This document shows positions 1-13,700 of a stretch of 64,000 nucleotides of DNA, in pieces. The notes under the pieces are model-generated. The model was not told where the DNA came from. It did not search any database and saw only the letters and a list, made by a program, of their open reading frames with translations. Location: assembly GCA_963556495.2 (NCBI GenBank), contig OY747700.1, forward strand, positions 3,291,001-3,355,000. The letters run 5' to 3'. Source of the stretch: Valencia hispanica (Eukaryota; Chordata; Actinopteri; Cyprinodontiformes; Valenciidae). Each line of letters begins with the position of its first letter. Position 1 is the stretch's first letter. The position numbers were made by a program, and so were the translations under genes.

Positions 1-1010
1 GGAAAAGGAAGTATTGATTAATCTCAGGATGAAGGAACCAACACTGTCTAAAGCTTTTTTTAGCATAAAAGATGGAAGGCAGTCCTGGTCTTAAGTGATG
101 TACAACGTCTGATAATTCCTCCAAAGAGATAGGCTGAAATTGGCGCCACAATGTAGAGCACGGAGGAGAAAAACTAAGGTCCGAACCAGAAAGAAATGAA
201 ATAGAAGACATAATCTTCAGGACTTTATCTGAGAAAAAAGCCTGGAATTTGTCACACAAATTTTGTGAAGGGGCAACACCACTGTCATGGTTTGGATTAA
301 CAATACTGTTAAAAACGTTGAAAGGAACCTGGGGCCTATGGCTGTTTGTGGATACAAGGTTACACATAAACTGAGATTTAGCTGATTTAACAGAGTTTTG
401 AAAAACAGACAAACAGTCCCGCAGCATTTGCAGAGACACTTGCAACCTGTCCTTCTTCCACTTCCTTTCAGCGCGTCGACACTCGCGTCTGAGTGCACGA
501 GTGGTATCATTCAGCCATGGCTCAGGTTTTGACTTAGAGCGCAGAGCTTTAAGTGGAGCCACATAATTTAAAATGTCAGAACATGTCCTGTTGAAACAGT
601 CTGCCAGATCTTCAACACCATCTGACCGAGATCTGTTAGTCCAGAATTAAAAAAAGCAGCAGAAAACTCCGACACAGTCGTATCATCAAAAATTCTTCTC
701 CACTCTAGAGCAGGGGACTTCGCCACAGGACAATATAGCTCAACAGTGAAAAGAACCGGAAAATGGTCAGAGATCCCAAGATCAGTTATATCAGCAATGT
801 TAATATTCAGTCCATGTGATAAGACCAAATCTAAGGTGTGGCCTTTCTGGTGTGTCGGACCAGTGACCCACTGAACCAGATTAAAAGACTATGTAACATT
901 TAGAAATTCCTTGACCAGGGGGCTTGTATCACAGCACAGGTGAACATTAAAATCCCCGACAATTAAAAACAAATCGAATTTAAGAACACACTCAAAGGCT
1001 CTGACAATTC
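1..1010 (-). pseudogene. LINE retrotransposon fragment (endonuclease end and linker)
   Basis: Minus-strand frames at 568-828 and 217-510 read like the end of a non-LTR endonuclease (ISDHFPVLFTVE) followed by the typical linker (TRALRRECRRAERKWKKD). The two pieces lie in different frames with stops between them, so this is a dead fragment. It continues beyond the window edge. It may be of the L2/CR1/Rex1 type. Confidence 0.6.
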
Positions 1011-2144
1011 ACCCCTAAAAAATGTACTCTGGATATTACACACAAAAAAATTATTACATCTTTTCATTTTTTTCCCAAATTTTTACACTCCAGATTTTAA
1101 TCATAAACCAGGCAATAAAGGGGTCGAATCTGAAAAACACACAAATATTTTTATATATTTTGTTAGTGCTGAAGCTAAGGATGAAATTCATGTAAAAAAA
1201 ATTGGGACTTATTATCTTTTATAAAATATTATTCACACATAAGTCTCCAATGCATCTTTTTGTGCACAAGGAGTAAATACGCTATAAATATTTAAGGAGG
1301 ATAGGAGGGTTAGTGCTGCATGACCTTTGACCCTGCAGGCCGACTGTGATGCATGAACAGTAGAATGTCCCAAACTGATGATCCAGAGGCAGATTTAGAG
1401 AAAGGAGCCAAATTCCCTGCTTTCTGGAACTGATTTACATGAGAGTTGTTGTTTTCCTGAAAATCATCCAGCAGATGGATTTTTATTGGGAAGAACCACA
1501 GAAGGACACCCCAAAGCTTTTAGTCTTAAATGGATCAGCATGTTCTGTCTGTGAAGATGGACGGGTCCAAACATCTGGACTTCAGAACCAGACCTGGACC
1601 CTCAGACACAGAGTGAGACAACTGGTCTTGTTTCTCTGTCTGTAGGATGTAGATGTATCGACTCGACTTTCCAACTGGAAATATCAGCGTGATTCTCAGG
1701 AACACTGGTTTATCAGTGAATGGAAATGTAATAAAACAAGAGATGAGGCTCACATCCAGATGTTTCCTGAGTTCCTCAATCATTCCTCCTTTTGTCCAGG
1801 AATAACCTTCTAGAACAGCGTTAGTCTTTAGTCCAGTTGCTGCGATGTAGTTGGACAGATATGATTGCATCCTTGATTGACATGCATCATTGGAATATCA
1901 AGAATCTTAGTTTTCGAATAATGCATAAAATGTATATGTACATAGAAATGCATGACTTCCTAACTTCCAAAGGGCGAGACGTACAACTCTAATGATTAAA
2001 TACCTGGACTGTCTGATTTCTCAGTCAGACGTAGCTCATTTCAGAGGCGCCATCATGGTTTAATCAGTAAGAAGCGGCAGAATCCTGGTTTTAAGGTTGT
2101 TTGACAGCGCTCCAAACCAGACCGATCCATTATACCGTATCAGT
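1011..2144. other. Intergenic sequence, no gene seen
   Basis: AT-rich in its first part. Short open frames on both strands have no recognisable domains and no collagen-like repeats. It lies downstream of the col4a3 stop codon. I see nothing supportable here. Confidence 0.5.
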
Positions 2145-2782
2145 TAGCCCTTTTTCATTGCAAAGAACCAAGAGCCTGTTCGGAGCTGGAGCTGGTGCTG
2201 TAGCCAGAGCTTTCACAAAACCTCCTTCGTTTTCCATAACAAGGAGCCAACTTGGAGCCACTGTGAGCTATGGCGTTGCGTCATCGAAGCGTCACTTCAG
2301 AAATCAAGCGGGAAGCCGCTCGCCGAAAATAAAGCAGATGCAGAAGAAGAAAATTATAACAACAAAGATGGATGACCTCGTCTGGTTGCAGATGCTAATT
2401 GTCGCTTTACAAGCATTTGTTGCGATACAGCGGCAAAAGGCATCGCTGTTGCAGTTACTGTCGACAAGGCAGCGTTGTAATAGGCGACGTAGTCTTGATG
2501 CTATCCATGTTTTCAACAACAACAACAAAAAAACATCCCGGGCAGTCTGGATTTAAATATGGCGGTCCTCTATTGTGAAGGCTGTAAATCCCTCCCCCTT
2601 CCCCCTTGACATAGCGAGTGCTTGGATAGCTCCGCTTTGGCCCCACATAAGAGTGGTGCCAGAGTAGCACCCGTTTCTGGCTCTCGGAGCTGGTGCTCGC
2701 GGGAATCGAAAACGAAAACACCGGAGCTTAGTCAGCACGGGAGCCACGGGAGCTCCAGCTCCGCCTCAGTGGAAAAGGGCTA
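2145..2782. mobile_element. MITE-like element with inverted ends
   Basis: The ends are inverted copies: TAGCCCTTTTTCATTG at the left and, on the other strand, TAGCCCTTTTCCACTG at the right. The interior is GC-richer than its surroundings and repeats a 'gagctggagctgg' theme near both ends. No transposase is visible, so it is a non-autonomous DNA transposon of about 640 bp. I could not settle a target-site duplication. Confidence 0.6.
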
Positions 2783-3789
2783 TTAAGGACCAGTCGGAAG
2801 AACCTGGAGATGTTTGCTTACCCACTCCAGGGTTGTGTTAGAAGAATCTGTATGCTGGACACGGAGCACATGTTGATGGAGCAACTTTAATAAAACTAAG
2901 ATTAACAAAATCAAACACATTCACAGGAGGATGGACCGGACATGGAGACCAACAGACAGAGAAAAACTAAGAAAACCAGGGGTACAGAAACACCATGGGG
3001 GCCAACTAGACATGATGAAGAGGATGACAGAGTGAGACCAAAACCAAAACAAGATGTAACACCAGCAACCCCCAACAGACTGTAACAAAGAATTAATTTA
3101 GGACAATAGCCCAGCAGATCCCTGAAACAGAACCTGAGAGATCCATCAGAAAACCAGACTTAAGAACCATTCTGGACCGGTGGAGAAAGTCATGGTTAGG
3201 CCAGCAACGTTTAAAGATGTTCTCTAAAGCTTTCTGTCAGATCTAAAACCTCGGAAACAAGCAGTTAGTTTTACAAAAACATCTTGTTCTACTGGAGAAA
3301 TACTGGTCATTTTTACAAGGGATTTCTATGTTTTTCGTCAAGTTTGTAAATATTACTATGCTTGGAGTCCCGGCGTCCATTTCTGCTTGAATGTTAAAAA
3401 CACAAAAAACTGCAAAAAAAAGGGACAACAAAACAGTTATTTTGGGTCTGGAAAGTTCTGCTTTAAATACATTTAGCATTTTTATCTTCAACAGATTTTA
3501 TCGCCGCTATGACTGTGTGTATATATGATAGTGGCAATAATAATAAAGTAATGAAAGCTGATTAATCCACACTGCCTGAGGCAGATTTCATATCGTCCAA
3601 CTGGAGACCTCAGTTTTTGTGAGTGTGACTAAAAGAGTTTTGCCACAGATGGGTCTGTCGTTGAAAACAGTTGGTTATATCAGGGGAAACTACACAGAAC
3701 CATATTGACCAATGAAGTCTTATTCCCTCTTTTTATATTTGAGCAGGAACAAGAAATCACTGAAACAAACTCACTGACAACATGAAGTA
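2783..3789. other. Intergenic sequence, no gene seen
   Basis: Purine-rich stretches at 2930-3080 and AT-rich sequence after that. Short frames show no known motif. Part may belong to the Tc1-like remnant that follows, because the sequence before 3790 resembles transposon terminal sequence, but I cannot place a border. Confidence 0.4.
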
Positions 3790-5045
3790 GGCCAGAAGAT
3801 CTCTTTAAGCAGTACATCCTTTTCTGATCTAAAGAACTTCAAGAACAAATATGAAACAAAGTCATAAACACCCATCAGTCTGGAAAGGGTTACAGATCCA
3901 TCTCTAAGGTTCTGGGACTTCAGAGAACATCAGTCAGAACCATGATCCACACATGGAACAGTGGAGAACCTCCCAGGAGAGGCTGACCTACCAGAACTAC
4001 TCCAAGAACTCAACAACTCATCCAGGAGGTCCAGAAAAACCCAGAACAACATCTAAAGCGCTGCAGGCCTCACTGCCTTAGTTAAGGTCAGAGGTCAGGA
4101 TTTAACAATAAGAAAGAGAGAACATTTCGATTACCGCCGGGGACGCTGTGGGTGCTGAGGGTGTGTTTGATCCCCCGGATCATCTGCACCCACATCCTGG
4201 GTGGGGTTGTCGAAAGGGCCTTTCTGTGTGGATTTTGCATGTTCTCCCCGTGTTCCCTTGAGCAGCTAATGTGAGCTACTCCTACAAAAACATACACCAG
4301 TCCTGGGCTATATACTGCCTCCTCCTGGCCGGCCGTGGCGCCTGAAGGGTTGGGGAGGATCTGGCTGGTATAACGTGATCCTTCCATGCGCTACGTCCAG
4401 CCGGGGAAACCCCACCCCATCAGGTGAATAGAAGAGCCTGCTCACTCCCCAAGCATGAAGGATGCCTAGGTATCAGTGCAGGGCCCTCCTGGGGCTGGCA
4501 GAGGGAGAGCGGAACCCCAGGACTGGAACTAGGTAGGATCACTGGGTGATAAATAATGGGAAAAAACCATGGGATAAAAATATTATTTAAAAAAACACAG
4601 AAAGAGAGAAAATGGCCTCCAGAACCCCTGCTGACCCGAAAAAACCACAAAGACCCATCTCACATTTACCAGAAAATATCCTGATGATCTTCAAGACTTC
4701 TAGGAAGATATTCTGAGGACTGAAGAGACCAAAGTGGACCTTCCTGAAATGTGTTGGACCCGTTACATCTGGAGTAGAACTAATGGTATTTCAGAACCAG
4801 AACACCATACCTGTAGTCAGACATGGTGGTGGTAGTGTGATGATCTGGGGTTGTTTTGCTGCTTCAGAACCGTGAGAAGTTGCTATAATAGAACCAGAAA
4901 ATCTGCCACCAGAAGATCCAGGAGGAGAATGTTCGACCATCAGTTTGTGACTTTAAGCTCAGACTAAGTTGGTTTCTGCTGCAGGGCAACGATCCAAAGA
5001 ACACCAGCAGGTCCATCACTGAATGGCCGATGGACTGATTAGGTT
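3790..5045 (+). pseudogene. Decayed Tc1-like transposase
   Basis: Plus-strand translation gives Tc1/mariner transposase pieces in shifting frames: the helix-turn-helix region (KGYRSISKVLGLQRTSVRTM, then IHTWNSGEPPRRG) at 3860-3990, a catalytic-core piece (TEETKVDL, where the family usually has TDETKVEL) near 4720, and [18 protein letters not shown] at 4820-4870. Stops and frameshifts are frequent and a separate repeat interrupts it at about 4086-4625. It is a long-dead copy downstream of col4a3. Confidence 0.7.
4086..4625. repeat. Repeat inserted into the Tc1-like remnant
   Basis: Both flanks align with one continuous Tc1 transposase, while this stretch does not. It contains a phrase common in fish tRNA-derived SINEs (tgtggattttgcatgttctc at about 4218) and then GC-rich sequence ending in an A-rich stretch. 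It is probably a SINE or composite insert. Borders are approximate. Confidence 0.45.
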
Positions 5046-5538
5046 TAGCGCATTATTACTTTTTCACACAGAGTCAGGCTGCTTTGGATAGCATTTCCAC
5101 CCTTAATACATAAAGTAATTATGATAAAGCTTTTTTTTCATATTTGCTCAGGTTGCCTTTGAGATTAAGTTTAATTTGATGATCTAAAACAAGTGACAAA
5201 AAAAACAAAACAGAAGAAATTTGTAGGAGGATAAATGCTTTTGCACCACAAGCTTCTCTAATTTGCCAGTGAAACAAAAAGATTACATCTCTTTAGTGTT
5301 CAGGAACTGGCAACAGAACCCCTCTTGATTCAGAACCAGTTTCAGGGTATTACCAGAACCTTCGAGCCTCCAGATCCTGGTGTCGCTCACCTCTGATTGT
5401 CTCAGAGGACAGAAGTCCTGAGGAGCGAGGTCTGCTGTTGAACCTTTCCCACTAAATGTTCTCAGATTGTGTGTGGCACCTTCAGCACTGGTGTGAGTGC
5501 ATGGAAGCAGAGTTAGCAGCAGCGGATAGGGTTAAAGG
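5046..5538 (-). other. Probable col4a3 3' UTR and downstream sequence
   Basis: Immediately after the stop codon in the transcript direction. No exact AATAAA is evident on the minus strand. An ATTAAA occurs at 5170-5175 and could serve as a polyadenylation signal. The extent of the UTR cannot be fixed from sequence alone. Confidence 0.35.
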
Positions 5539-5620
5539 TCACATCTGCTTCATGCAGACCTGACAGCGGCTGATTCTGGTTTTTGACGTATTCCCTGGAA
5601 TGATCCAAAAACTTGGTTTC
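5539..5620 (-). CDS. col4a3: col4a3 exon 52 (NC1 end, stop)
   Basis: 82 nt, entered in phase 2. Encodes the end of NC1, including [11 protein letters not shown], then TGA. The Cys pair RCQVC is the invariant last cysteine pair of type IV collagens. The acceptor is TTCTGCAG. The 3' UTR continues below. Confidence 0.93.
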
Positions 5621-8600
5621 CTGCAGAATGATAAACACAAAGAGACATTTCATCAGAACAACTGGGGAATCTGTCCTCAGCTGCTGGTTTAACAAATAAT
5701 GCTGCCATCTGCTGGTTCTAAATAATATTACAGACAGAGTGACAGAGGGTTTAAATGTATTTTTGACTGCAAGTAAATATTTATTTGGTCAACAATTAAT
5801 TTTAATCTGTAATTTTGATTTAACTCATGACCTGGAGTGACTCTATTGGTCGCCAATGCTTGTGGTGTGAGACCAAAGCTGCTGATGGATCTTCAATGTT
5901 TGGTCTTTCAGCTGAGTTTTAGTTTATATTAATATTTATTCCTAATTTTACCTTGTTAATTTTTACATCACTAATATAGTTGCACATGTATCATAACAAC
6001 AGCGTTGTTAGAGAGTAATGATTTTCTTGGCCACCCTTGTGTTTGCGCTTGTTACAACATGCGCATGCCTCACAGCAGGGGCAAAAACATGCAGCAGGTG
6101 ATTTAGTAAGCATGTACAGGGAGTTAAACCTACAGCAAGATGGGCACAATCCATTTAGCGCTTTCGCCTCCGATGAATATGGGCATTTCTGTCAGAAGGC
6201 GCAAAATATTGGGAGGTGAACATGCAAATAAGTAGGCATTGCACGCACAGAGTGGTTTATCAAAGATGATTCTTTGGCTTTTTTGCACCTATATTTACCG
6301 TCTCTGAAAAGCATGTCTCAACTTTGCGCCACCACCATTTGACATAAGTTTATTAATGACAAATGAAAAACAACATTCACAGACAATCTACCCTATTAGT
6401 AATTAACAATTAGATGGTCATGAACATGACGTTTCTTTCCTTTTTTTTGCCAAAGATGCATCATACCTCCACTGCACTTCTCTCTGGCTGCTGGGCATTC
6501 CATGGGGCAGGCAGGCTGGCGCACACAACAGAGCACCAAAGTCCTCATTTAAATACTGTTCTTTTCACCTGTTATGAATTGCCCACATAAACTTAGTAGA
6601 TCACCCGCAAATGAAGGCGCAATTTTTTGCAGTGCATGCAATTTTGCGCTCTTTATTTGGAATATTGATAAATCGGGTCCTATGTTTCTGATAAGTAAAT
6701 ACAAGAAGATTAGCTTGATTAATAACAACTTTAAACTTTTATTCATTTAATAGGGGGGGGGGGGGGTATTTGTTTCAAAGCCTTTGGAAAATGTGCTTCT
6801 ATTCTATATGAAATGAAAGTACAGTGCAAAGACAAATTCAACTTGGGATTTTTTTTTTCAAATATAAACTGATCAAACTGTTTGAGGGGAAGGAAAACTA
6901 ATTTTGTCAGATGATTAAACAAATCAGACCACATTAGTGTGATTTAGCCTATTTGTACCTCCATAATATGTTTACGGTGTAGCGTTACTCAGGTTATGTC
7001 CTTCAAAATAACAGTATATTATACAATACGATGTTTAACCTCTTTGTATAGGTGTACGCCTGTATTTGAACACTGAGTCGTGTAGCGGTTTGCACGTTGT
7101 CTGCAGATTAATGAAGGTGTGTTCTTTACCCAAACATGTTTCCAGGGTTCAGAGCAGCCAGCCAGTAGCTGTAGTGGCCGCTGTCGTACTTGCAGGTTCC
7201 AGGGTTTCCGTTACACTCGATGAATGGCATTCTATGGAAGTTTTCCAGACAGGATCCGGGTGAAACCAGAGGCTGACCCGAGCCCTCAGCCCCTAGACCC
7301 GTTTCCTGAAGACAGATAGCGCCAACAGCAGAGGTCACATATCTGCTTTACTTTGAACTAGTGGTGCCCAACACCATTCCTCCAGAGCAACTATCCTGCA
7401 ACAGGCAGATGCCTCTCTGCTCCAACACTTCTGAACCAGAGGAATGTCTCGTTAACTGGCCTCTGCAGAGCAGAGTGGCATTCTGATAAGGAATTTCTAG
7501 TCAATTAAGTTCTGGTGTTTTGGAGCAGTGATGCATCCAAAAGTTGTAGGATAGTAGCTCTAAAGGACTAGACTTGCTGTAAACTGTTGTTCTAGCATAA
7601 ATGTTCAAAAGAGAATGTCCCAACAAACCATTGCGAAAGAATATCCTTTCCAGAGAGGTGTCCAGGTGTTAGGACAGAGAGGAATGCGAGTGGTCTGACT
7701 GTGGATGGCGATCACATTGGCTTTGGCCTCGCACACAGCACACCTGAGACCCAGAAAACAAACTTAACCAGGGGGCATACCTTGGCTCGGATTAGTAAGG
7801 AACCTTCAGTTCTGTGTTTGCTTCATGACAGAACTTAACAATTATAAAACTTTTGTTTTTTAAAGACCTGTTTAAAAGTTCAGATCTGAAGTCAGGAATT
7901 AGGGTCCAGAACCGCACCTTAATAAAAAGAACTGGACAGGAGTTCTGATCCATGGGTTGTGTTTAACTGGGCTTTTCAGTATTCGTTTTAGGGTTTGTTT
8001 TTGTTTAATGAGGTCTGTTATTTCTAATTTCAGTGCAATCAATCGTGAATAAACATTAACAGCTGATAAAATGAGCTGTTTTCCTCTCAACACTGATGCT
8101 TCTATTTGTTACCTGCTAATTTTAGACTGCAGCGCCTCTTCTTCACTGCTTGTCTGCAGCTGAGGGTCTCTGATGTTGGACAGCCAATAGGAATAGTCGT
8201 TTCGCTCAGCGTAGTGACATTCTCCCACAATCTCACAGATCAGGAAAGGTAAGGTGGTAAAACGCGGGAGACAGCTACCCACTGTACCTGCACAAAGACC
8301 AATGAGACAACCTGGGAGTGAATGGTGGGTTTGCCTTGATTAGAAATATGTACAATGGGCGATATAGAGACATGTGATGATAAGCCTTGCATGTGATTTC
8401 CTAAACAGACATGTTAAACCTACTTTTGATATGTAAAACTGATAAAGTTAATTTATTCATTCCTTCCAGTTTAACCTTAGTTACAGTATAGTACAGTCAC
8501 ATTCAGTTCATGATGCCAACTGGCATAAGTCATTCACTGTTCAGCAATCCGTCCTCCAGAAGAACCAAATTCTGACTAACCAACTGTTGATGCTCCGGGA

Positions 8601-10685
8601 CCAGGCTCTCTACTTTTATCAAAAAAGGCTCATTTCAATATCAATATTACTTTAATGCATTCAAATCCCAAATGACTGTTACTAACAGATGTCAATTAAC
8701 TATGTCAAACAAGTTGGAGTTTGGGGATGAAGTTGCTGCGGAACCAACAATTTCTAGGTCAAAATTCTGACTGTAAGGAGCCTTTCTTGATGTTTTGTTC
8801 TTTTTTGGACTAGCTAACTCAGTATAGACAACTTTATCATGGCCAACCTACATCTTCACATGGGACTGTATCTACTGAAATTTGGATAACATAGATGTTG
8901 GAAGGCAAAACACCCAATTCCCATTAACAATTTTTTTTCCATTTAAATTAGTTGAGAAATCAACTGTTTATGTGAAAATATAGCTTTTTGGGGAATACAA
9001 CTTTCTGTCAGGTTTGTTCAAATTCTTTCAGCTTGAGAAGTTAAATTACCTGACATCGATGCTACTTGACACGCTATTGGGTGGCATTTGCAAAGCAGCA
9101 AATACAGGAGAAGTATTCTTTTTCTTTGGCACTGATTAGCTTAAATAGATAGTGAAGACCATGATTATTAGCTTCTTTGGTAGTGTTAAAATTTTTCCAC
9201 TATGCGTATTAAGGCATATTAATGTATATTTGGTGTTTGAACTATTAAAATAAGTAGTTAGAGGCATTTAGAAGAGGTCTCAAATATTTGTGGATTACAG
9301 CGATTCATGGACGCTTATGTTTCCTACCTCCTTATTTTTGAGGGTTCTACTGTATTTCAAAAAGGTAGAATAGGAACTCCAGACCTACCCAGGTCCTGCC
9401 CGTGAGCACGGCTGTAGCCGTTGATGAAGAGCAGAGAGTATCCATCGAATATAAAGGAGGATCCTGGAGGACATTCAGGGACAGTGTGGTCCTGGCTGTG
9501 TCTGGTGAACAGGAAACCGTTCATCCCAGAAGGGACATTGTATTCACCTGGTGCCCCGGGACGACCCTTAGGTCCTTTACTACCGTGGTCACCTTTGTTA
9601 CCTGAAAGCAAGGAGATGGCTTAACATCATCTTACCCCCCCCCCCCCCCCCCCCCCCCCAGCATGCAAAAACGTACTGCTTTCAGACAAATATGAGTCTT
9701 TTTCAGACAGATATGAGTCTTTTTTATGATTATCGGCCTATCGGAGTAAAAAATGCAAAAGACTCAGGAGATATTTGAAGCTTATTTTGTTGAACATGTA
9801 GAAAAATCTAAAATAAAACAGTTTGTTCACTTTTAACCCTTTTTACAATAGAAATTCAACATAAGGACTGTGTTGATGTTAATAGGTTTATAAGATTTAT
9901 CTGTTTGTATAATCATATTTTACAGTAGGAATATACCATACCGTGTTCTGGAGTCAGACATTAGACCAGATCTGTTATATTTTCATACCTTTGAAGCCCT
10001 TGCTTCCTTTCGCTCCATCTTCTCCTTTCAGTCCACAACCACCATGTTGTCCCTTCAGACCTGTTTCTCCAGGTAAGCCTTTTGAACCTGGAACCAGTAA
10101 AACACCAGGCAACATGAAACATGTTCTTCATGTCAGGATAAAAGCTTCAGATGTTTCGTTAGTAACGACATGACTAACCCTCAGTTCCTTTTGTTCCGGG
10201 GCAACCTGGGTGTCCTTTTTTTCCCGCATCCCCCGGGTCTCCCATTTTTCCCCTATCTCCAGGCAACAGCACCACAATAGGACTTCTGTCTTCCCCCCTT
10301 TCTCCTGCAGGGGGCAGTATTGCGTTAAACTGTGGCTACTCAAAAGCTCACCATTCTCAGGTGTTCCTGCCACATCTTACCCTGTCTCCCAGGTAATCCT
10401 CTACGTCCATTTGGGCCGGGGTTACCAGGAGGTCCTTTCATCCCTTCCATGCCTGAAACACACACAAGGGGGAGCTCTGTTTGGCCAATAAAAATGCAGA
10501 TCCCATTTATCTTTCCATAATATATACAGCTGATCCTCACAGGGCTGCGGGGGTTTGCCCCTCTCTCCAGCGATCGTTGGGCAAAAGGCGGGGTACACCC
10601 TGGACAGGTCCCAGTCAATCAAAGGGCAACATAGAGTCACGCAGGCCATATAACCATGCACACACTCACTTACTCACTCACTCAC

Positions 10686-10722
<37 letters not shown>

Positions 10723-13700
10723 GTGTCCTGTTTGGCAGTGTGGAGCTCAGAATTGGTGTCTGAGTACCAAGTAGAAGCCCAACAGATTTACTTTCACAAG
10801 CGGAGCAGTACAGCTTTTGCTATACTACTCCACTTGATTTATGTGTGAAAAATCTTTATTATGAATTGTTGGGGTTTTTATTTCCTGATGTTATGGACAC
10901 GGAGACGGAAAATTAAGGAGAAGAAAGAAGGAAGATGAAGAAGAGAGGTAGGAAACAAAATGTCATGAGAGAGGGTGAGTTGAAAATACAAGAGAGGAAG
11001 GGGAACAGAGAAAACACAGGAAAACATTGAAGTCTGCCTCCATACCCACAGGACGGCAGAGAGAGGGGGAAAAACAAAACACGAAAAAGGAACATCGACA
11101 AAACCAACCAAACATTGTGAACTAAGAATTACACAACCACATCACACAAAAATAGATATAAATATACAACAACAATGTCACAGAGAAACTTATGGTACCG
11201 ATTAATCAAGGTCTAGTAATGATAACCTCAGCCCAAAAATAAATCCTTAAACACCAGAGACCCCACATCAATGTGTGTGTGTTAGCATGCTGGTGCATAT
11301 AAGGTTTCTCCATAAGAGTGTTCGATAGTTGGTGTGAGCAGGCATCAATCCGTCTCCCAGGAATCGATGCAGACATGAAGGAGATCGGAGCAAAGACGTC
11401 CAAAGGACCGCCAGAGCACCAGGCGGACCCGGGCGGGGCCGACCGCATCCCCCAAGAGAGGAGAAACGGAGAACCCCGGGCTCAGTCAGCATCTGGACGC
11501 CAAGTTGTACCAGCTCCCGGATCCTGATCCCGCGCAACGCAGGGCGCCGAGACCAGGCATCCAACGAGGGCCAGGGCCGGTCCAACCCGCCAATGAACCG
11601 GCCACGCATGGTGCGCACAGGACAGGTGATCAAACGAGCAGAGACGCCGGATCCGCATCCCGCCGAGCCACCGAGCAGGCACCACCCAACAATCCCAAAC
11701 CTGGCACCTCTAAAAGAGGTGCCCCAACCAACCAAAGGAAGATATCGGCCCAGCGCATCGGCCGACCGACACACCGGTCCCCGGCCAGGCACGCATCAGG
11801 TCCGAACCGGATCCTGCAAAATCCTGCAAAAATCTAATTTGGGGTTTAAAGCAACATTTCCCCCTAAGATTGCAATCCTAGAAAATAAGGATCAACGTCG
11901 GACCTTCAGTGCAGTCATGAAACCTGGTATAGAGCTTCAAAACCAGTTTACAGGACAGGGTCCGAGTAGAGTTGCTCCAGCTGTTCAGAGTCAGCAATCT
12001 TAGGTAGTGATCTCTGAAGAAACAAGTATTTAGAGATCCTTCAGAGTACTGAGGAATGCCTGGTTCCACCATCATGGAACTAACGACGTGAACATTTCAG
12101 ATTGAGACTGGCAGAGTTGATTTATTTACAGTTTCTTAACTTTAGTCCCTGAAAACAAATCTGGCTTCAAGACTCCAGGCTCAAAGTAAAATGATGTGTC
12201 TTCTTAAAACCCAGTTGGTCATGCTCTGTCTAGTTTAGGCTCTGCTGGAGCTTTTTTCCTGTTAGGAGGGAACCATTCCTTTGCACTATCACCACATGCT
12301 TCCTAAATAGGAGGGATTTCCAACAGTATCTTGCAACAGACTCTACAACACCACTGTAAGACCCCAGCACCACACCAAGTGAACTGAATCGTCCTGTTAG
12401 CTGATGAGCAGAATTAAACTAAAAATATATTTAAAATATGCATGGGCTAGTAAGAATAAAATATTCTATAAATTATCAGTGCAGCTTTAGGTTAAGTTTA
12501 TGACATAAAAGAAAGAAGATACAGACCACTGAAGGCCTCAGAGTGGTGGGGACCTGAGAATGTAGGTGGCTTAAAAAGGATGTTTCCTTGCTGAAAATTG
12601 GGCTACCTTATGCCTCGTTTCCATTCAGTGGTACGGCGCAGTTTTGTACGCTATTTTGTCTGTTTCCGTTATAAAAACAGCCCATATAACTGACCCATAC
12701 CACACCACTCCTGGGCCCCCTTCGGTTGCTCCATAGGACAATAGTATGGTACAGTTAGCAACTGGAGTCACACATAACAGCCAATTGATTGAGGGACAGA
12801 AAAACGTCACTGCTTACAACAAGCACGAGACATAGTTTAGTATGATGTTAGTTAGGTGCTTGGTTTTTCTATGTGCCTAGGAAGTTGCGAAAAAGTAATA
12901 TGGTAAAGGAGGGTGCTGTGCATGCAGAGCTGGGCAGGGCATTCCACCATTGTGGGATCAGAGAGCCAGAAAGTATAGTCACAAATCTTTTGTCACATGG
13001 TGCAGGAACTACCAGTTGCTTCTCATTGGCAGACCGCAGGTTGCTGGTGGGAGTGTAGACTTGGACCAGAGTGTTCAGGTATAGAAGACCTATGGAGTTT
13101 ACAACTCTGTAGGTGAGTGTCAGAACTTTGAATCTTATGCCAACAGCTACTGGAAGCCAGTGCAGAGATCTGAAGAGAGAAGTGACATGAGTTCTTTTCA
13201 TCTCGTAAAAATTAGACATGCCGCTGCATTTTGGATCATCTGCGGAGGCTTGAGTGTGCAAGCTGGTAGACCTGTAAGAACAGCATTGCAGTAATCAAGC
13301 CAAGAGATGATAAGGAGTTGTGTGGCATGAATCGTTAGGAAAGGTCTGATCTTCCGGAACCTGTACAAAGAAAATCTGCATGCAGGAGAAATGGAAGAAA
13401 TTTAATTTTTAAAGGTTAGCTGGTCATCAATGATGACCCCCCAATTCTTTGTTGATTTTGTGGGGATGATCACTGAATATCCCAAGCTGATGGCGAAGAT
13501 GGGCTGTACAGAAAGGCTGGCAGGAAAGACGAGGACTTCTGTCTTAGACAGATTCAGCTAGAGATGTTTTTCTTTCATCCAAGTAAAGATGTCAGAGACA
13601 GGCGGAAACACGAGCTGACACAGTCATGTTATCCTGAGAAAAAAAAAGAAAGAGCTGAGTGTCATCAGCATAGCAGCACAAAAAGAAACCAGGCCTTTCT

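Noticed and set aside
6030..6700. Possible MITE in intron 51
   Set aside because: Repeated words are present, but I could not find matching inverted ends or a target duplication.
11268..11837. 174- and 110-residue open frames on opposite strands
   Set aside because: Same GC-rich repeat; both strands are open because stop codons are rare, not because of coding.
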